From: Zanthoxylum bungeanum
Lineage: Eukaryota; Streptophyta; Magnoliopsida; Sapindales; Rutaceae
Length of the DNA stretch: 64,000 nt
Reading direction: 5' to 3'
Assembly: GCA_019454045.1 (NCBI GenBank)
Contig: SKCR01018432.1
Span: 1 to 64,000, forward strand
Below are positions 1 to 9,940 of the stretch, in pieces. Every line of letters begins with the position of its first letter. Within the stretch, counting starts at the first letter, position 1. The translations under genes were made by a program, and so were the position numbers. The notes under the pieces were generated by a model. The model had not been told where the DNA came from. It made no database searches and saw only the letters and a list, made by a program, of their open reading frames with translations.

Positions 1-140
1 AGTATTTTTCCTGACAAAAATATAAAATAACACAGTAAAAGCACTCAAAGCATAACTTTAAAATATTTACACAAATGTGTCAATTTAAGGGGATTAGTGA
101 AACTATAAGTGTAAAATGATTAACTTATCGTCTAATAAAT
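1..140. other. AT-rich stretch, no gene seen
   Basis: No coding similarity is visible. By position it should lie within the 3' part of the pol gene of the family A copia element that follows, but no frame reads as reverse transcriptase or RNase H. It may be decayed. Confidence 0.3.
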
Positions 141-389
141 ATGCACTTTTTAGTATTCATCAACGGGAGCCATTGCGCAAGCAAAAGAACCAGGACCCAT
201 CAGAAGTCAAAGCATGTGGAACGAAAGTACCACATCATTCGAGATATTGTGTCGCGAGGGGACATTGTCGTGTGCAAGGTACCGAGTGAAGATAATGTAG
301 CAGACCCACTTACGAAGGTCATACCTCCGAAGTTATTTGATAAACATGTGGAGTCGATGGGTATTAGATACAATCGATTTTGGCACTAG
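141..389 (+). pseudogene. Copia (family A) RNase H, C-terminal end
   Basis: The frame ends in the typical closing part of Ty1/copia polyprotein: HIIRDIVSRGDIVV, then KVPSEDNVADPLTK, then a final FDKHVESMG block before the stop. This part of RNase H follows the last catalytic region. The N-terminal side is missing or unreadable, so only about 60 residues are convincing. A purine-rich tract and an LTR follow directly, as expected at the 3' end of a copia element. Confidence 0.85.
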
Positions 390-390
390 A

Positions 391-405
391 GCAAGTGGGA
401 GATTT
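391..405 (+). promoter_or_regulatory. Polypurine tract of family A
   Basis: AGCAAGTGGGAGATTT lies directly before the LTR start. AAGTGGGAGA is the usual plus-strand priming tract of plant copia elements. Confidence 0.75.
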
Positions 406-2740
406 TATTAGGGTTGGTGCTCTGAGCGCCAATTTTATTATGTATTTCCTTGTAAATACTAATGTAACATTTTATTATGAATAAAATGAACAGTTTCTTT
501 TATATAACTTCTTCTTTAATATGGTAAAGACGTAACCGACCTTAGAATGATTAGTTATGATATTGTTGCAAAAGCGTCGCAACTGACATTGAGTTGTATC
601 ATGACGTTGTCATTCTTAGACTGTTTCCGGTTAAGGTTTACACTACTTGGTCAGTAAAGTAAACCCGTTGAGATTGGTACTCATCAGTGAACCATGAGTC
701 TTAGAGACTCGTATAGACGTGTAGGTGTTTATAGCGGATAGACATTGAACGACTCACCGAAGATTCTTAATGGATGGTACACCAACGTCAATAAGAATCT
801 TCTTGGGTTGAGTGAGCATAGTGATTCTTTGACTTGAGATATCACTGTGGATATCTGAGTTATCCTGTACACTTAGATGGCAGTCACGTCACCGATCTAT
901 TAAGATCAGACATTCACCTGTTCGTTGGGTGTGGATTGATGCTCAGGATATCCTGTGTGTATCAAGAAAGAATCTGTCAACTCTGTGTACATAGCATAGG
1001 TATTCAATATGGAATTAGCAATCTGTTAAATCCATGGGCCTGTGGTACACTGTAGAAATCAGTTCTAAGTGTTATTTGAGGGATTGCTAATAGAAACGTC
1101 GACGTGATTACATCTATAGAGATTTGACGTTTGTATCTATATCTCTGGATTAATCCGGATACCTGTGATGGAGGGATTATGCGTATGCAGTGACCTTGAC
1201 CTGTATGGTTCAGAGAGTTTATTCGTGTTCATCATAATTTACGGGTGGGTGAATTATGGACACAAAATTTGATTTCGTGACGGATATGTCTGAACCTAGA
1301 GAGTCTCACTAATGAAATATACTCATAGAGCACTAGGACAACTGTTATGAATAATACTGATTATTTATAACTCGTTTAACGGTTAAACGAAAAATACATG
1401 CTATCGGGACCTAACTGTCATTTTCGAATTAATGTGTATTTGTATTTAATTCTTTATTTTATTAAATACACACTAATAAAATATCAAATTGTGATATTTT
1501 ACATATATCATTAACATATATGTATTTCAATAATAAATATCTTATGTAATGATTTAGTTTTTTTTTTTTTTTTGGCTTGATATCATTGGCACACATTTTA
1601 GTTCACTTTATTAAAGGTAAAGGTTATCTTTAATTTTGTTAAAATGTGGACCAATTAATATTGAACAAAAAAAATAAATAATTGTTGTTTATTTTTGTAA
1701 GCCAAATTCGGCCATAGGGGAAATTGTATAACAAAAATATTTTGTTTCATTTTTCTTACTTACACAAGTTTAACAAATATATTACAAAGGGAGTTGAGAG
1801 GTTTTGAAAGAAAATCAACAAAGGAGAAAGCTTAATTTTGGAAATTTTGTAAGTATTCTTCTGTTTTCTTCAAGATAGAAATTGTTTCTATTAATCTTAT
1901 CTTCAATTGTGTTGTTAAGATTGATCTCTCTACTCTTAAGTTTGTAATTAAATTTGTTGGAAGCTTGTTTGAGGATGTTAAGCATGTATGATTAATTTAT
2001 TTGCTTATTATTGTAATTAAGCTTAATAAATTAATTAGAAAAATAAAGTTGACATTTAAATGTTAATTAGTCATTCATAATTAACCTAGAATTGTTCTTG
2101 ATTAATTTAATGATGGTGAGACTTGATTGGTGTGGTAATTTGATGATTAAAGTGTTGAATTTTGTCAATTTAATGTAAATTGTCCAATTTGAGTAATTTG
2201 TGAAATTATGGTTCTTAACCCGTTCAAATTTTGGGGCTTTTCATATATATGATATAATTTGATGTATGTAAAATTTGGGATTGATTGGATTTGATCTTGA
2301 TATGTTTTGAACAATTGGGCCAAATTATAATTAATGAAAATTCTGGGCTATTTTCGTAATTCTGGAAAAATTCAAGCTGTTTTGGAATTCTGGAAAAGTT
2401 TCTAATTTATGTTGCAAATTGTATAAATTATTTTGGGATTGATTTAGAATCAATTAAATATGTATTTGACTTTTTAATGACCAAAATAATTAATTTGCAA
2501 AACTTGGGGGTAATTTGGTAATTATAAGAAATATGATTTCTTGGGTTAAAATTTCAGATTTTAAGTATTAGTTAATTAAATAAATATGTTTATTTAATAC
2601 AAGAAAATTTTTTGAAATCGGAAAAATCGTTTTTCCGCGTTCCGTTGCGCTAACCCTGTAATTCCTTATAAAACCCCAACATAATTTTTATTTCAAAATT
2701 CATCCATGGTTTATTTAGGTCATACGCGTAGGAAATTTCA
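406..2740 (+). repeat. Family A copia LTR
   Basis: The LTR starts TATTAGGGTTGGTGCT (canonical TG lost) after the polypurine tract and ends TTCA just before a primer-site-like sequence. Its first 1.3 kb clearly matches 56683-57950, where the start is TGTTAGGG. Unusually it lies between a pol end on its left and a gag start on its right. It contains triloop inverted repeats at 1372-1390 (8-bp stem, CGG loop) and 2438-2454 (7-bp stem, TAG loop). The right boundary rests on the primer site alone. Confidence 0.7.
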
Positions 2741-2756
2741 ATTGATATCAGGGTGA
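2741..2756 (+). promoter_or_regulatory. Degenerate primer-binding site
   Basis: ATTGATATCAGGGTG resembles the initiator-methionine tRNA site TGGTATCAGAGC found next to plant copia LTRs, with several changes. A gag-like frame starts within about 50 bases. Confidence 0.55.
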
Positions 2757-2799
2757 TATATTTTTGACTCTAGAATTAATCATCTAGAGTTAAAGATTG

Positions 2800-3148
2800 G
2801 TTATGGTAACCCAAGCTAGTACCTCATACTTAGAAGGCAAATCCACCACCAGACCTTCATATTTTGATGGTAGTGATTATCTATATTAGAAGACTAGGGT
2901 GAAAATATTTCTTTCAACTATGAATTATGATAAATGAAAGTTAGTGAGTGAAAAACTCTTATGGAATTTCAAAACCTCACAGTGGACCACAAAGGGAAAA
3001 AGAATAAGCACATTGAACGGCAAAGTAAAGAGTTCATTATTTTGTGATTTAGATAAAAAGGAATTTCATAGAGTTTGAAATTAGAAAAATGCTTTTGATA
3101 TTTGGAAGAAGATGGAAGTTTTCTATGAGAGAACTAGCCAAATGAAGG
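2800..3148 (+). pseudogene. Copia gag N-terminal remnant (family A)
   Basis: Translation in shifting frames gives recognisable copia gag pieces: a RPSYFDGSDY block, a KTRVKIFLSTMNYD block and an FDIWKKMEVFYERTSQMK block. These match the start of gag (UBN2-type domain) in plant copia elements. Stop codons (for example after SDYLY) and frameshifts make it non-functional. It breaks off at 3148, where an LTR-like sequence begins. Confidence 0.75.
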
Positions 3149-3960
3149 TGTTGATGGTGATTTTTGGGTCCTAGGATCCCTAACGAAGAAAGAAGGGTAT
3201 AAAAGGGATTTCCATTTCCAAGGTTCAGGGGCTCAGGCTCAAGAGGCGGGGGCGTCCTGTTCTGTGAATAGATCAGGATTGGTGTGCACTTGATACCCGA
3301 CCCGAGGTGTAAAGCTGTTCAGAGAAGCAAATAGGACTAAAGGCCTCAGACTCGACCTGACCTGACCGCTAAGCAGGGCAGTATGGCTTTTGTTTCAGTT
3401 GCCCGAACTGGTAGGGCAGGGCGGGATGGTAACAATATGATTAAGTCTAAATGACATAAGCCCTACATGAGGACTTGCACTCTCCAAAAGGTCTGGTGTG
3501 ACAGAAGCGGGCCATCAACTTATCTTCTAGCATACGCTATCACATGGGAGTAGTTAGAGTACAGGCTGACACTGTGGCATAGTGTGTGGCAGTTGCCAAA
3601 AGAGGCATGGTTTAATGAGGTGTCAGATGGCAGAGCTACCGTTTGTAGATTGGTTGGGGAAGAGAGCTTGCGCGGCGGAGGCGGGTTCACGTGGCTGACG
3701 TCACGAGGATAGTGTAATAGTGGGTTTTGCCTTAGTATATAAAGGGGTTGAAAATTCATTGTAAAAGGGTTAGCAAAATCTATTTCACATATAACTTTAA
3801 AAAAAAAAAAAAAGAGAAAAGCTTAAGTGCAAGCGAGAGCGAGTGCAGAGAGAGATGCCTAGCAAAAGCCAGCAATCAGGTTCTCCAATCCTGTTTTAAC
3901 ATTCAATTTAATCTGTTCAGGAATTATTTAATTATTTATTACATTTTTTTGAAAAAAGTA
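3149..3960 (+). repeat. LTR-like fragment with promoter
   Basis: It begins TGTTGATGGTGATTTTTGGG in the middle of the gag remnant. It holds a TATA box (AGTATATAAAGGGG, about 3734-3747) followed by a transcribed-looking leader, the layout of a gypsy or copia LTR. No matching partner, primer site or clear right end was found, so solo LTR and truncated element cannot be told apart. Confidence 0.4.
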
Positions 3961-4558
3961 AAATAAAATATAGAAGTTGTGCTCTGTTTGTTTATTATAT
4001 GTTATTTTGTATTTGTTCATGTTTTGATAGAAAATCATGCTGTATTGGATTGATTTAGGTGATTGCAATACACGTGCAATTTGGATATGCCAAATCTTAA
4101 TAATTGCTCTAGCTATTGATTATTTATGAGATAATTTTGAGTATAATTCAGTGTCTTTTAGCATGAATTTAGTAGGGAAACATTCATTTGTACACAGATT
4201 TGTTACAATTGTTTGACATTGGCTGTTTGTGCTTGTGCAAGCACCTGGTAGACATGGAATCTTACAGCACATTGCTGTTTTTTTTTTTTTTTTTTTTGCC
4301 ATATTTTAAACATGAAAGGAAAGGTTCAGCAACAAAAAAGTTTAAGGTGTTAAGGTAGCCTTTAGCCTTCATTAATTACTTGCAAAATGTTTGCATCCAT
4401 AACTCTTAAAAGTTAAAAATTTAGATGGATGAGGGTAGGCTTCATGAATCAAGTAGTTCATTGGATAATGCTAGTCCTAGCGGGTAAGCAGCAAGTTTCA
4501 TGGGATAAGAAAGATACAATACAACATAAAAGTTTTTCGTTGTTCAGGGCAGCTTACA
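3961..4558. other. Spacer downstream of CLV2
   Basis: AT-rich and without a convincing frame. It includes the probable 3' untranslated region of CLV2 and a run of 20 T at 4278-4297, about 260 bases past the CLV2 stop on the minus strand. Confidence 0.5.
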
Positions 4559-6775
4559 TCAAATTTTTGTCTGGAGAATGTATCTTCTTGTCCGCGCTGA
4601 ACAAAACAGAGCAACAACACCCAGATAGAAGCTAACAAAGAAGCTTAGACAGAAAACCCAGATAGATATCGGTCCCTCTGTCATCTCTTCTCTTAAGGTC
4701 TTTCCAGGCAATAGTGGACGGCTCGTCTTGTTACACCCTCCGTATGAAGATTCCAGGCACAACTCTGGATTTCCAGCAAATGCACCCGGAAATTTTTGAT
4801 ACCCTTGTTTCTTGGGAACAAATCCTGAGAAACTGTTGTAAGACAAGTTCAAAAGAGTCAACTCTTGAAGGCTTGAAAAGTTTCCGGGAATCTGACCTGT
4901 CAATGAATTGTGTGATAAATCTAAGGCCTTCAAGTTTCTCATTCTATCCAAACCAGGAACCTGACCTTCAAGAAAATTGAATGATAGATTCAAGTATTCA
5001 AGACCTTGCAGTTGGAAAAGACCCTTTGGAATCGTACCACGCAGCACATTATCAGACAAATCCATCCCAACTGTCAAAAATAGCTCATAAATAAAGCTTA
5101 GTTCATTTGTATCAATGGCAGCCACAGAAATTCTAATTACCAAACTTCTCGGTGAAACAAATGGTTTTGCAAGCATATTTCTACGAATATCACTGTTATT
5201 GAAATTTAAGCTGACGTTAAAATTACTGTCTGGTATGAAGCCTGTGAATTTGTTGGTTGAGAAGTCCATCATTTGAATTACTTGGAATGAGAATAACCAA
5301 TTGGGAAGATTTCCACAGAGTTTGTTCCGAGCGATAGAGAGATACTTGAGGTTTGACCACTTGGTTATCGCATCAGTCAAAGAACCAGAGAGATTGTTTG
5401 AGCTGAAATCCACTATCTCCAATGATTTCAAACCCGCCAAAGTTAGTGGTATCTCACCAGATATCCGGTTGTTGCTTATATCTAATATCTTCAAGCTATC
5501 CAGCGCATCAAGTTCAGGTTGAATTTCACCAGAAAGGTTGTTGTTATTGAGGATCAATGCCAGCAGCTGGAAACACCCAACAATGTTTAAAGGAATTGAT
5601 CCTGACAACATGTTGTGCGACAGATCAATGACTTGAAGATACGTCAAGTTTCCAATCCTTGCAGGGATTTCGCCAATCAGAAGATTGTGAGAAAGAAACA
5701 ATGCTTGCAAGCTTTTCAGTTCAGTAATCTCCAAGGGGATTTCACCCGAGAACTGATTGTGAGAAAGGTCAAGAAGAACAAGCCCTGATTTCTCAGTGGT
5801 TTTAGCAATTTTCCTAGGGAGAGGACCAGATAAATCATTGAAACTCAAGTCCAACACAAGCAGCTTCTCCAAAAACACAAGTCTTGGCGAAATCTCATAA
5901 CTCAAGTGATTGTACGATAGATTCAAATGTGTCAATGCTTGTAGTGAAGCAATACAAGTAGGTATTCCACCGACAATAGAATTGTTAGACAATTTCAAAA
6001 TAGTTAGAGACATTGCAGAAGCAGCAAAACAAGGCAAAGTACCAGAAAACCTATTGGACCCAAGATTCAGGACAATCAATGACTGATAAAAATCACGAAT
6101 ATTACCCGTCAAGTTATTGTTTTCAAGATCCAAATACTTCAAAGACTTCAAGTAAAAGAAACTTTCAGGCATTTCCCCACAAAATGAGTTGAAACTCAGA
6201 TCGAGTTTTTCCAAATTCATCGAAAAATTCCCAATCCACCATGGAAAAGCGCCACCCAACTCTCGATTACCTCTCAAAATAAGTGCTCTCAAGTTGTCTA
6301 GTCTCATCATAGCATCAGGCAACACACCAACAAACATATTATAACTAAGATCAAGAGTCTTCAGACCACTCAGCTCATCAAAACACGGTGGGATTCTACC
6401 AGTAAAATTATTATTGGACAAAACCAAGAATTTGAGAAATGACAGTTTACACAATCTTGGATGTACTTGGCCTGACAAGTTCATGTTGGCCAAGTTGATA
6501 GAGACAACATGCCCGGTCTGGTAATCACAAGCTACACCAGTCCAATTGGTGCAATTAGACCCGACCCAAGTGGATAACTTCTGGGTCGGGTCTTGAATCA
6601 GTGACCTAAACAACAATAATGAAGCTTTGTCTTCTGGGTTAAGCTCTAAAGACTCAGATGGGTTTGAGCAGAGCAGTATCAAGAACAATAAGAGTGGCAG
6701 TAAGTGTAATTTAAGGGCATCACAGGGGTGAAAATGTAAAACACGTTTCAGTTCCATGTGTGAAAGAAAGCTCAT
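4559..6775 (-). CDS. CLV2: CLAVATA2 receptor-like protein
   Basis: An intact, intronless 738-codon frame for a leucine-rich-repeat receptor-like protein without a kinase. Order: hydrophobic signal peptide (about 22-36), N-terminal cap with the cysteines of GSNCTNWTG, roughly twenty plant-type LRRs, a non-LRR island (about 515-568), last LRRs, an acidic juxtamembrane stretch, one membrane span (701-725) and the short tail SARTRRYILQTKI. That tail, the block EIQPELDALDSLKILDIS and the block ITELKSLQALFLSHNLL identify CLV2 (about 720 residues in Arabidopsis, also intronless). In that family CLV2 acts at the plasma membrane with the pseudokinase CRN/CORYNE in CLE peptide signalling that limits stem-cell number and acts in roots. 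The frame is open upstream to 6811, but that first codon is GTG. The first ATG is at 6775 and a second at 6757 would also keep the signal peptide. No disabling change was seen. Confidence 0.96.
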   Translation of the reverse strand: MSFLSHMELKRVLHFHPCDALKLHLLPLLLFLILLCSNPSESLELNPEDKASLLLFRSLIQDPTQKLSTWVGSNCTNWTGVACDYQTGHVVSINLANMNLSGQVHPRLCKLSFLKFLVLSNNNFTGRIPPCFDELSGLKTLDLSYNMFVGVLPDAMMRLDNLRALILRGNRELGGAFPWWIGNFSMNLEKLDLSFNSFCGEMPESFFYLKSLKYLDLENNNLTGNIRDFYQSLIVLNLGSNRFSGTLPCFAASAMSLTILKLSNNSIVGGIPTCIASLQALTHLNLSYNHLSYEISPRLVFLEKLLVLDLSFNDLSGPLPRKIAKTTEKSGLVLLDLSHNQFSGEIPLEITELKSLQALFLSHNLLIGEIPARIGNLTYLQVIDLSHNMLSGSIPLNIVGCFQLLALILNNNNLSGEIQPELDALDSLKILDISNNRISGEIPLTLAGLKSLEIVDFSSNNLSGSLTDAITKWSNLKYLSIARNKLCGNLPNWLFSFQVIQMMDFSTNKFTGFIPDSNFNVSLNFNNSDIRRNMLAKPFVSPRSLVIRISVAAIDTNELSFIYELFLTVGMDLSDNVLRGTIPKGLFQLQGLEYLNLSFNFLEGQVPGLDRMRNLKALDLSHNSLTGQIPGNFSSLQELTLLNLSYNSFSGFVPKKQGYQKFPGAFAGNPELCLESSYGGCNKTSRPLLPGKTLREEMTEGPISIWVFCLSFFVSFYLGVVALFCSARTRRYILQTKI

Positions 6776-7192
6776 GTACTCGGTTAAGCTTGCAGGGAAG
6801 CTAAACTTCACCCAAAACTATAAAAAAAAAAAAAAAAAAAAAAAATCGCACGAAAGTGAAAACTGAAGAACAGTTCAGTGGCAGTAGATGTAAATAAAGA
6901 GTACCAGTGGGGTGAAAGTGAATATGCAAGTTAAAACGAACTCAAATTTTTGAGAGTCCAGAGAGACTTACTGAGAAATGGAGCAATCTTGCAGCGAGGG
7001 TTTAAGCTCTGTTTTCTTCTGAAGCTATTGAAATATAAAATTATAAATGGATTAATAACATATAGGTCCCTAATGTTGTATATTTTCCAAACTAGATTAG
7101 TTTGTTTATTTGTATGAAATATGTTTTTTTTAACATTATGAAATGTCTTTATCGTGACTAAAATACTTTTATAATGTTAGATTTGGAATAGA
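6776..7192. other. CLV2 upstream region
   Basis: No gene. A run of about 25 A lies at 6821-6845 on the plus strand, some 50 bases before the CLV2 ATG, so the transcript would have a U-rich 5' leader if it starts upstream. AT-rich sequence follows. No clear TATA box could be fixed. Confidence 0.45.
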
Positions 7193-7391
7193 ATATCTTC
7201 ACAATCACATTATAGGTTATTTTAGTTTTTTTTTTTTTAATTTAATTTAACGGTAACCTAATTCTTCCTCAATTATATGAGCGGAGTTTGAATCATAGCT
7301 CTCTTATTTTTAACACAAGAAATTATGAAAAAAGATATTCTTAAAAATATGAATAATATTATAAGAGCATAACCCTTATCTCCATTGCATA
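7193..7391 (-). mobile_element. Possible old SINE remnant
   Basis: A T-run at 7226-7237 and a degenerate B-box-like GATTCAAACTC (minus strand, about 7277-7287) lie between two copies of ATATCTTCACAATCAC (7193 and 7392). Copy one and the third copy at 7596 continue alike for about 30 bases (ATTATAGGTTATTTTA against ATTATAAGGTATTTTT), as long target duplications would. No A box is visible, so this is tentative. Confidence 0.35.
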
Positions 7392-7407
7392 ATATCTTCA
7401 CAATCAC

Positions 7408-7595
7408 TTTTTTTTTTTTTTTTTTTTTTGGAAACGTTGGAAACTCCGCCACCAAACCACCCATTCTGGGCCGCGGCGCAGGTAAAACCACCGGCTGTCC
7501 CAGGCTCTTACAAGAAGTGCACCTCCTGGATTCGAACCCAGAACCTCAAGGTGAGATCCTGAACCCTACACCACCAAGCCACACCCATTGGGGAC
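7408..7595 (-). mobile_element. tRNA-derived SINE
   Basis: On the minus strand this 188-base unit shows an RNA polymerase III A box TGGCTTGGTGG (7571-7581), a perfect B box GGTTCGAATCC (7528-7538) about 32 bases later, an unrelated body and a terminal poly(A) (T-run 7408-7429 on plus). It is flanked by a perfect 16-base target duplication ATATCTTCACAATCAC at 7392-7407 and 7596-7611. These are the defining marks of a plant SINE. It lies about 0.6 kb upstream of CLV2. Confidence 0.88.
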
Positions 7596-7729
7596 ATATC
7601 TTCACAATCACATTATAAGGTATTTTTGTTATTGTTGTATATTAAGTGCTATTAAACGAAATTTAACATGCTTCAAATAGATCTACTATCATGCCAAAAT
7701 TCAATAAAAACCGTAAACTTAAGAAAATA

Positions 7730-8226
7730 AGAAAAACCTGGAAAAATGTAGAAAAACTATTGAAACTCTAAGTCCAAGTCGAGTTGCCTCTGTCATTAAG
7801 AACTTATTAGCCCCGCGTCGGTGCTCTACGGATTTTGTGGCTAACGTTCTCTCAGGATTACTTGGATACCTCTTGAGAATGGACACTCCTTTCACAAGAA
7901 CTTGAACAATGAGGAATGGTAGAATCTCTCTATTGACTCCAAAACAAAAAATATTGTGACTCAAGACTTATGATTTTCTGGATGCTTTGAATAAACAAGA
8001 AGGCTATTTTATAAAGACATGGAAGAGTGCCTTTGACAGCGCCATTTGGTTTGGGGTGTAACCATCCTAAGGGTTATACCCCTTCCTTAAACCATTTGGA
8101 GCCTAAAGATATATTTTTTCAATTTTAGAGGACATGCCCCTACATGCTAGTGCATTTCCCATAGAACACTACTCAAGGGACATGACCCTCCTTCATCCAT
8201 ACTCTATATTTAGAGAATTTACAACA
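7730..8226 (-). repeat. Copia G 3' LTR
   Basis: On the minus strand the LTR begins TGTTGTAAATTCTCTAAATA directly after a purine tract. The left limit is uncertain and was placed where LTR-like sequence fades. Confidence 0.5.
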
Positions 8227-8235
8227 ATCCCCCAC
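8227..8235 (-). promoter_or_regulatory. Copia G polypurine tract
   Basis: Minus strand GTGGGGGAT adjoins the LTR start TGTTG. Confidence 0.65.
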
Positions 8236-8801
8236 AATTCTCTAAATATTAATGCAGACACTTGAAAGAGTTTCCGTGAAACAAAGCTGCATCGAAATAG
8301 GTAGCTTTCACCTTGAAACTTTCCTAGTGAATGACAATCGGATTTACTTGGCAAACCAGTGACCTATAGTCTTGAACTGTTCTGCCGTTGGTGTAAACCA
8401 AGACAATTGCCAACACACAACTTTACTTCGACCATTTCCCGTTCTACGGTTATGTTCATTTCGGCCATGAATATTGGTCATGGATTCATCAAGCACTTTA
8501 GGGAATTCAGCCTGTAAAAATCCAATGGAAGCGGCCTCACTTCTTACTTGAAATAAATGATCAACTATAAAGAGGTATTCTGCCTTTACCCCCATTAGGA
8601 CTCTTCTCTTAATATAGTTATCATTAAAAGCCTTAGCTTATCCTAGCCTTGACAGACAGCACTCTGCGTCATTATCGGAATGGGAAAGAGTATAAAACTC
8701 TACAGTGCTTGTTTTGAATTGCACAAAGTTTCAGTTATCCCTTTTGAACCTAGATCTTGAGATCTATAGTCAGCTAGGTTGGGTTTCCACAGTGACAATT
8801 C
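8236..8801 (-). other. Copia G 3' non-coding region
   Basis: It lies between the RNase H stop and the polypurine tract. An 83-codon open frame (8344-8595, minus) matches nothing I recognise and is probably chance or a decayed 3' segment. Confidence 0.4.
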
Positions 8802-9940
8802 TTAATTTATAGGCTTCAAGCTCATTCCCTTCGATGACTTTTCAACTTGCTCTCTAGGTAAACCTTTAGTAAGTGGATCCGCTGGGTTTTCCTTTGATTT
8901 CACATAATCGATCGATATTATGCCACTTAAGAGCAGTTGTCGTATGGTATTATGTCTGCGACGTATGTGTCGAGACTTACCATTATATATTGTATTTTGG
9001 GCTCTCCCAATAGCCGATTGACTATCACAATGTATGCTTATTGTTGGCACCAGTTTGGGCCAATTTGGAATATCCTCCAGGAAATTTCAAAACCATTTCG
9101 TTTCTTCCGCTGTTTTGTTTAATGCTATGAATTCTGATTCCATAGTAGATCGGGCAATACATGCTTGCCTCGAGGATTTCCATGACACGGCTGCACGCCT
9201 CGAGGATTTCCATGACACGGCTGCACCACCAAGTGTGAAAATAAATCCATCGTAGATTTGGAATCCACTGTATCAGATATCCAATTAGCATCGCTGTATC
9301 CCTCTAGAACAGCAGGGTAACAGCAGGGTATCTCGTATAATACAGACCATATTTTGAAGTTTCTCTCAGATACCTCAAAACTCTTACTATAGCTTTCCAG
9401 TGGTTATGTCCTGGATTACTCGTATATCTGCTAAGCTTGTTTACAGCTTGAGCGATATCAGGTCGTGTGCAATTGGTGCGATACATCAGACTTCTGATGA
9501 TTCTGGAATACTCTAGTTGCAATACGCTTGACCAGTATTCTTTGATAAATGAAGAGTTAGGTCTACCAGAGTTCTAGCCACATTTAGATCTCCTTTATTA
9601 TATTTCTCAAGTATCTTCTCAACATAGTGAGTCTGAGATAATATATATCCTTCTGATGTTCTGGAGATCTTAATTCTTAAGATCACATCAGCTACTCCTA
9701 AATCTTTCATATCAAATTTGATGGTCAGTACTTTCTTGGTAGACTGAATTATCTCATGATTACTACCAATTATCAGTATATCGTCTACGTAGAGACACAC
9801 AATGACACATCATTTTTGAGTTGACTTGGTGTACACACACTTTCAAACTCATTGATTTTGAATTCACTTGACAACATCTTTTTGTCAAATTTTTCATGCC
9901 ATTGCTTAGGTGCTTGTTTCAATCCGTATAAGGATTTTAC
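8802..9940 (-). pseudogene. Copia G reverse transcriptase and RNase H (3' half)
   Basis: Reading right to left on the minus strand: VKSLYGLKQAPKQWHEKFD, a YVDDILIIGSNHE block with the YVDD catalytic motif (about 9770-9800), FDMKDLGVADVIL, YVEKILEKYN, a [20 protein letters not shown] block, then RNase H ending IDYVKSKENPADPLTKGLP. This is the Ty1/copia order. Frameshifts split it, and a 30-base direct duplication interrupts it near 9164-9223. Copia F begins exactly at 9941, cutting the reverse transcriptase. The missing upstream half of a similar element is found at 41994-43250. Confidence 0.9.
9164..9223. repeat. 30-base tandem duplication
   Basis: The unit GCCTCGAGGATTTCCATGAC followed by ACGGCTGCAC occurs twice in a row inside copia G, with no change between the copies, so it is a recent local duplication. 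Confidence 0.9.

Noticed and set aside
834..1055. A 73-codon open frame in the family A LTR, matched by a frame of equal length at 57145-57366
   Set aside because: Both frames start with TTG rather than ATG. The similarity is no better than that of surrounding LTR sequence. The shared length follows from LTR homology.
4278..4297. T-run downstream of CLV2 taken as a poly(A) tail, making CLV2 a retrogene
   Set aside because: CLV2 is naturally intronless, the frame is intact and no flanking target duplication was found. The run alone is weak evidence.
7430..7595. Possible tRNA gene from the A and B boxes
   Set aside because: No cloverleaf acceptor stem or anticodon arm. The poly(A) tail and target duplication show a SINE.
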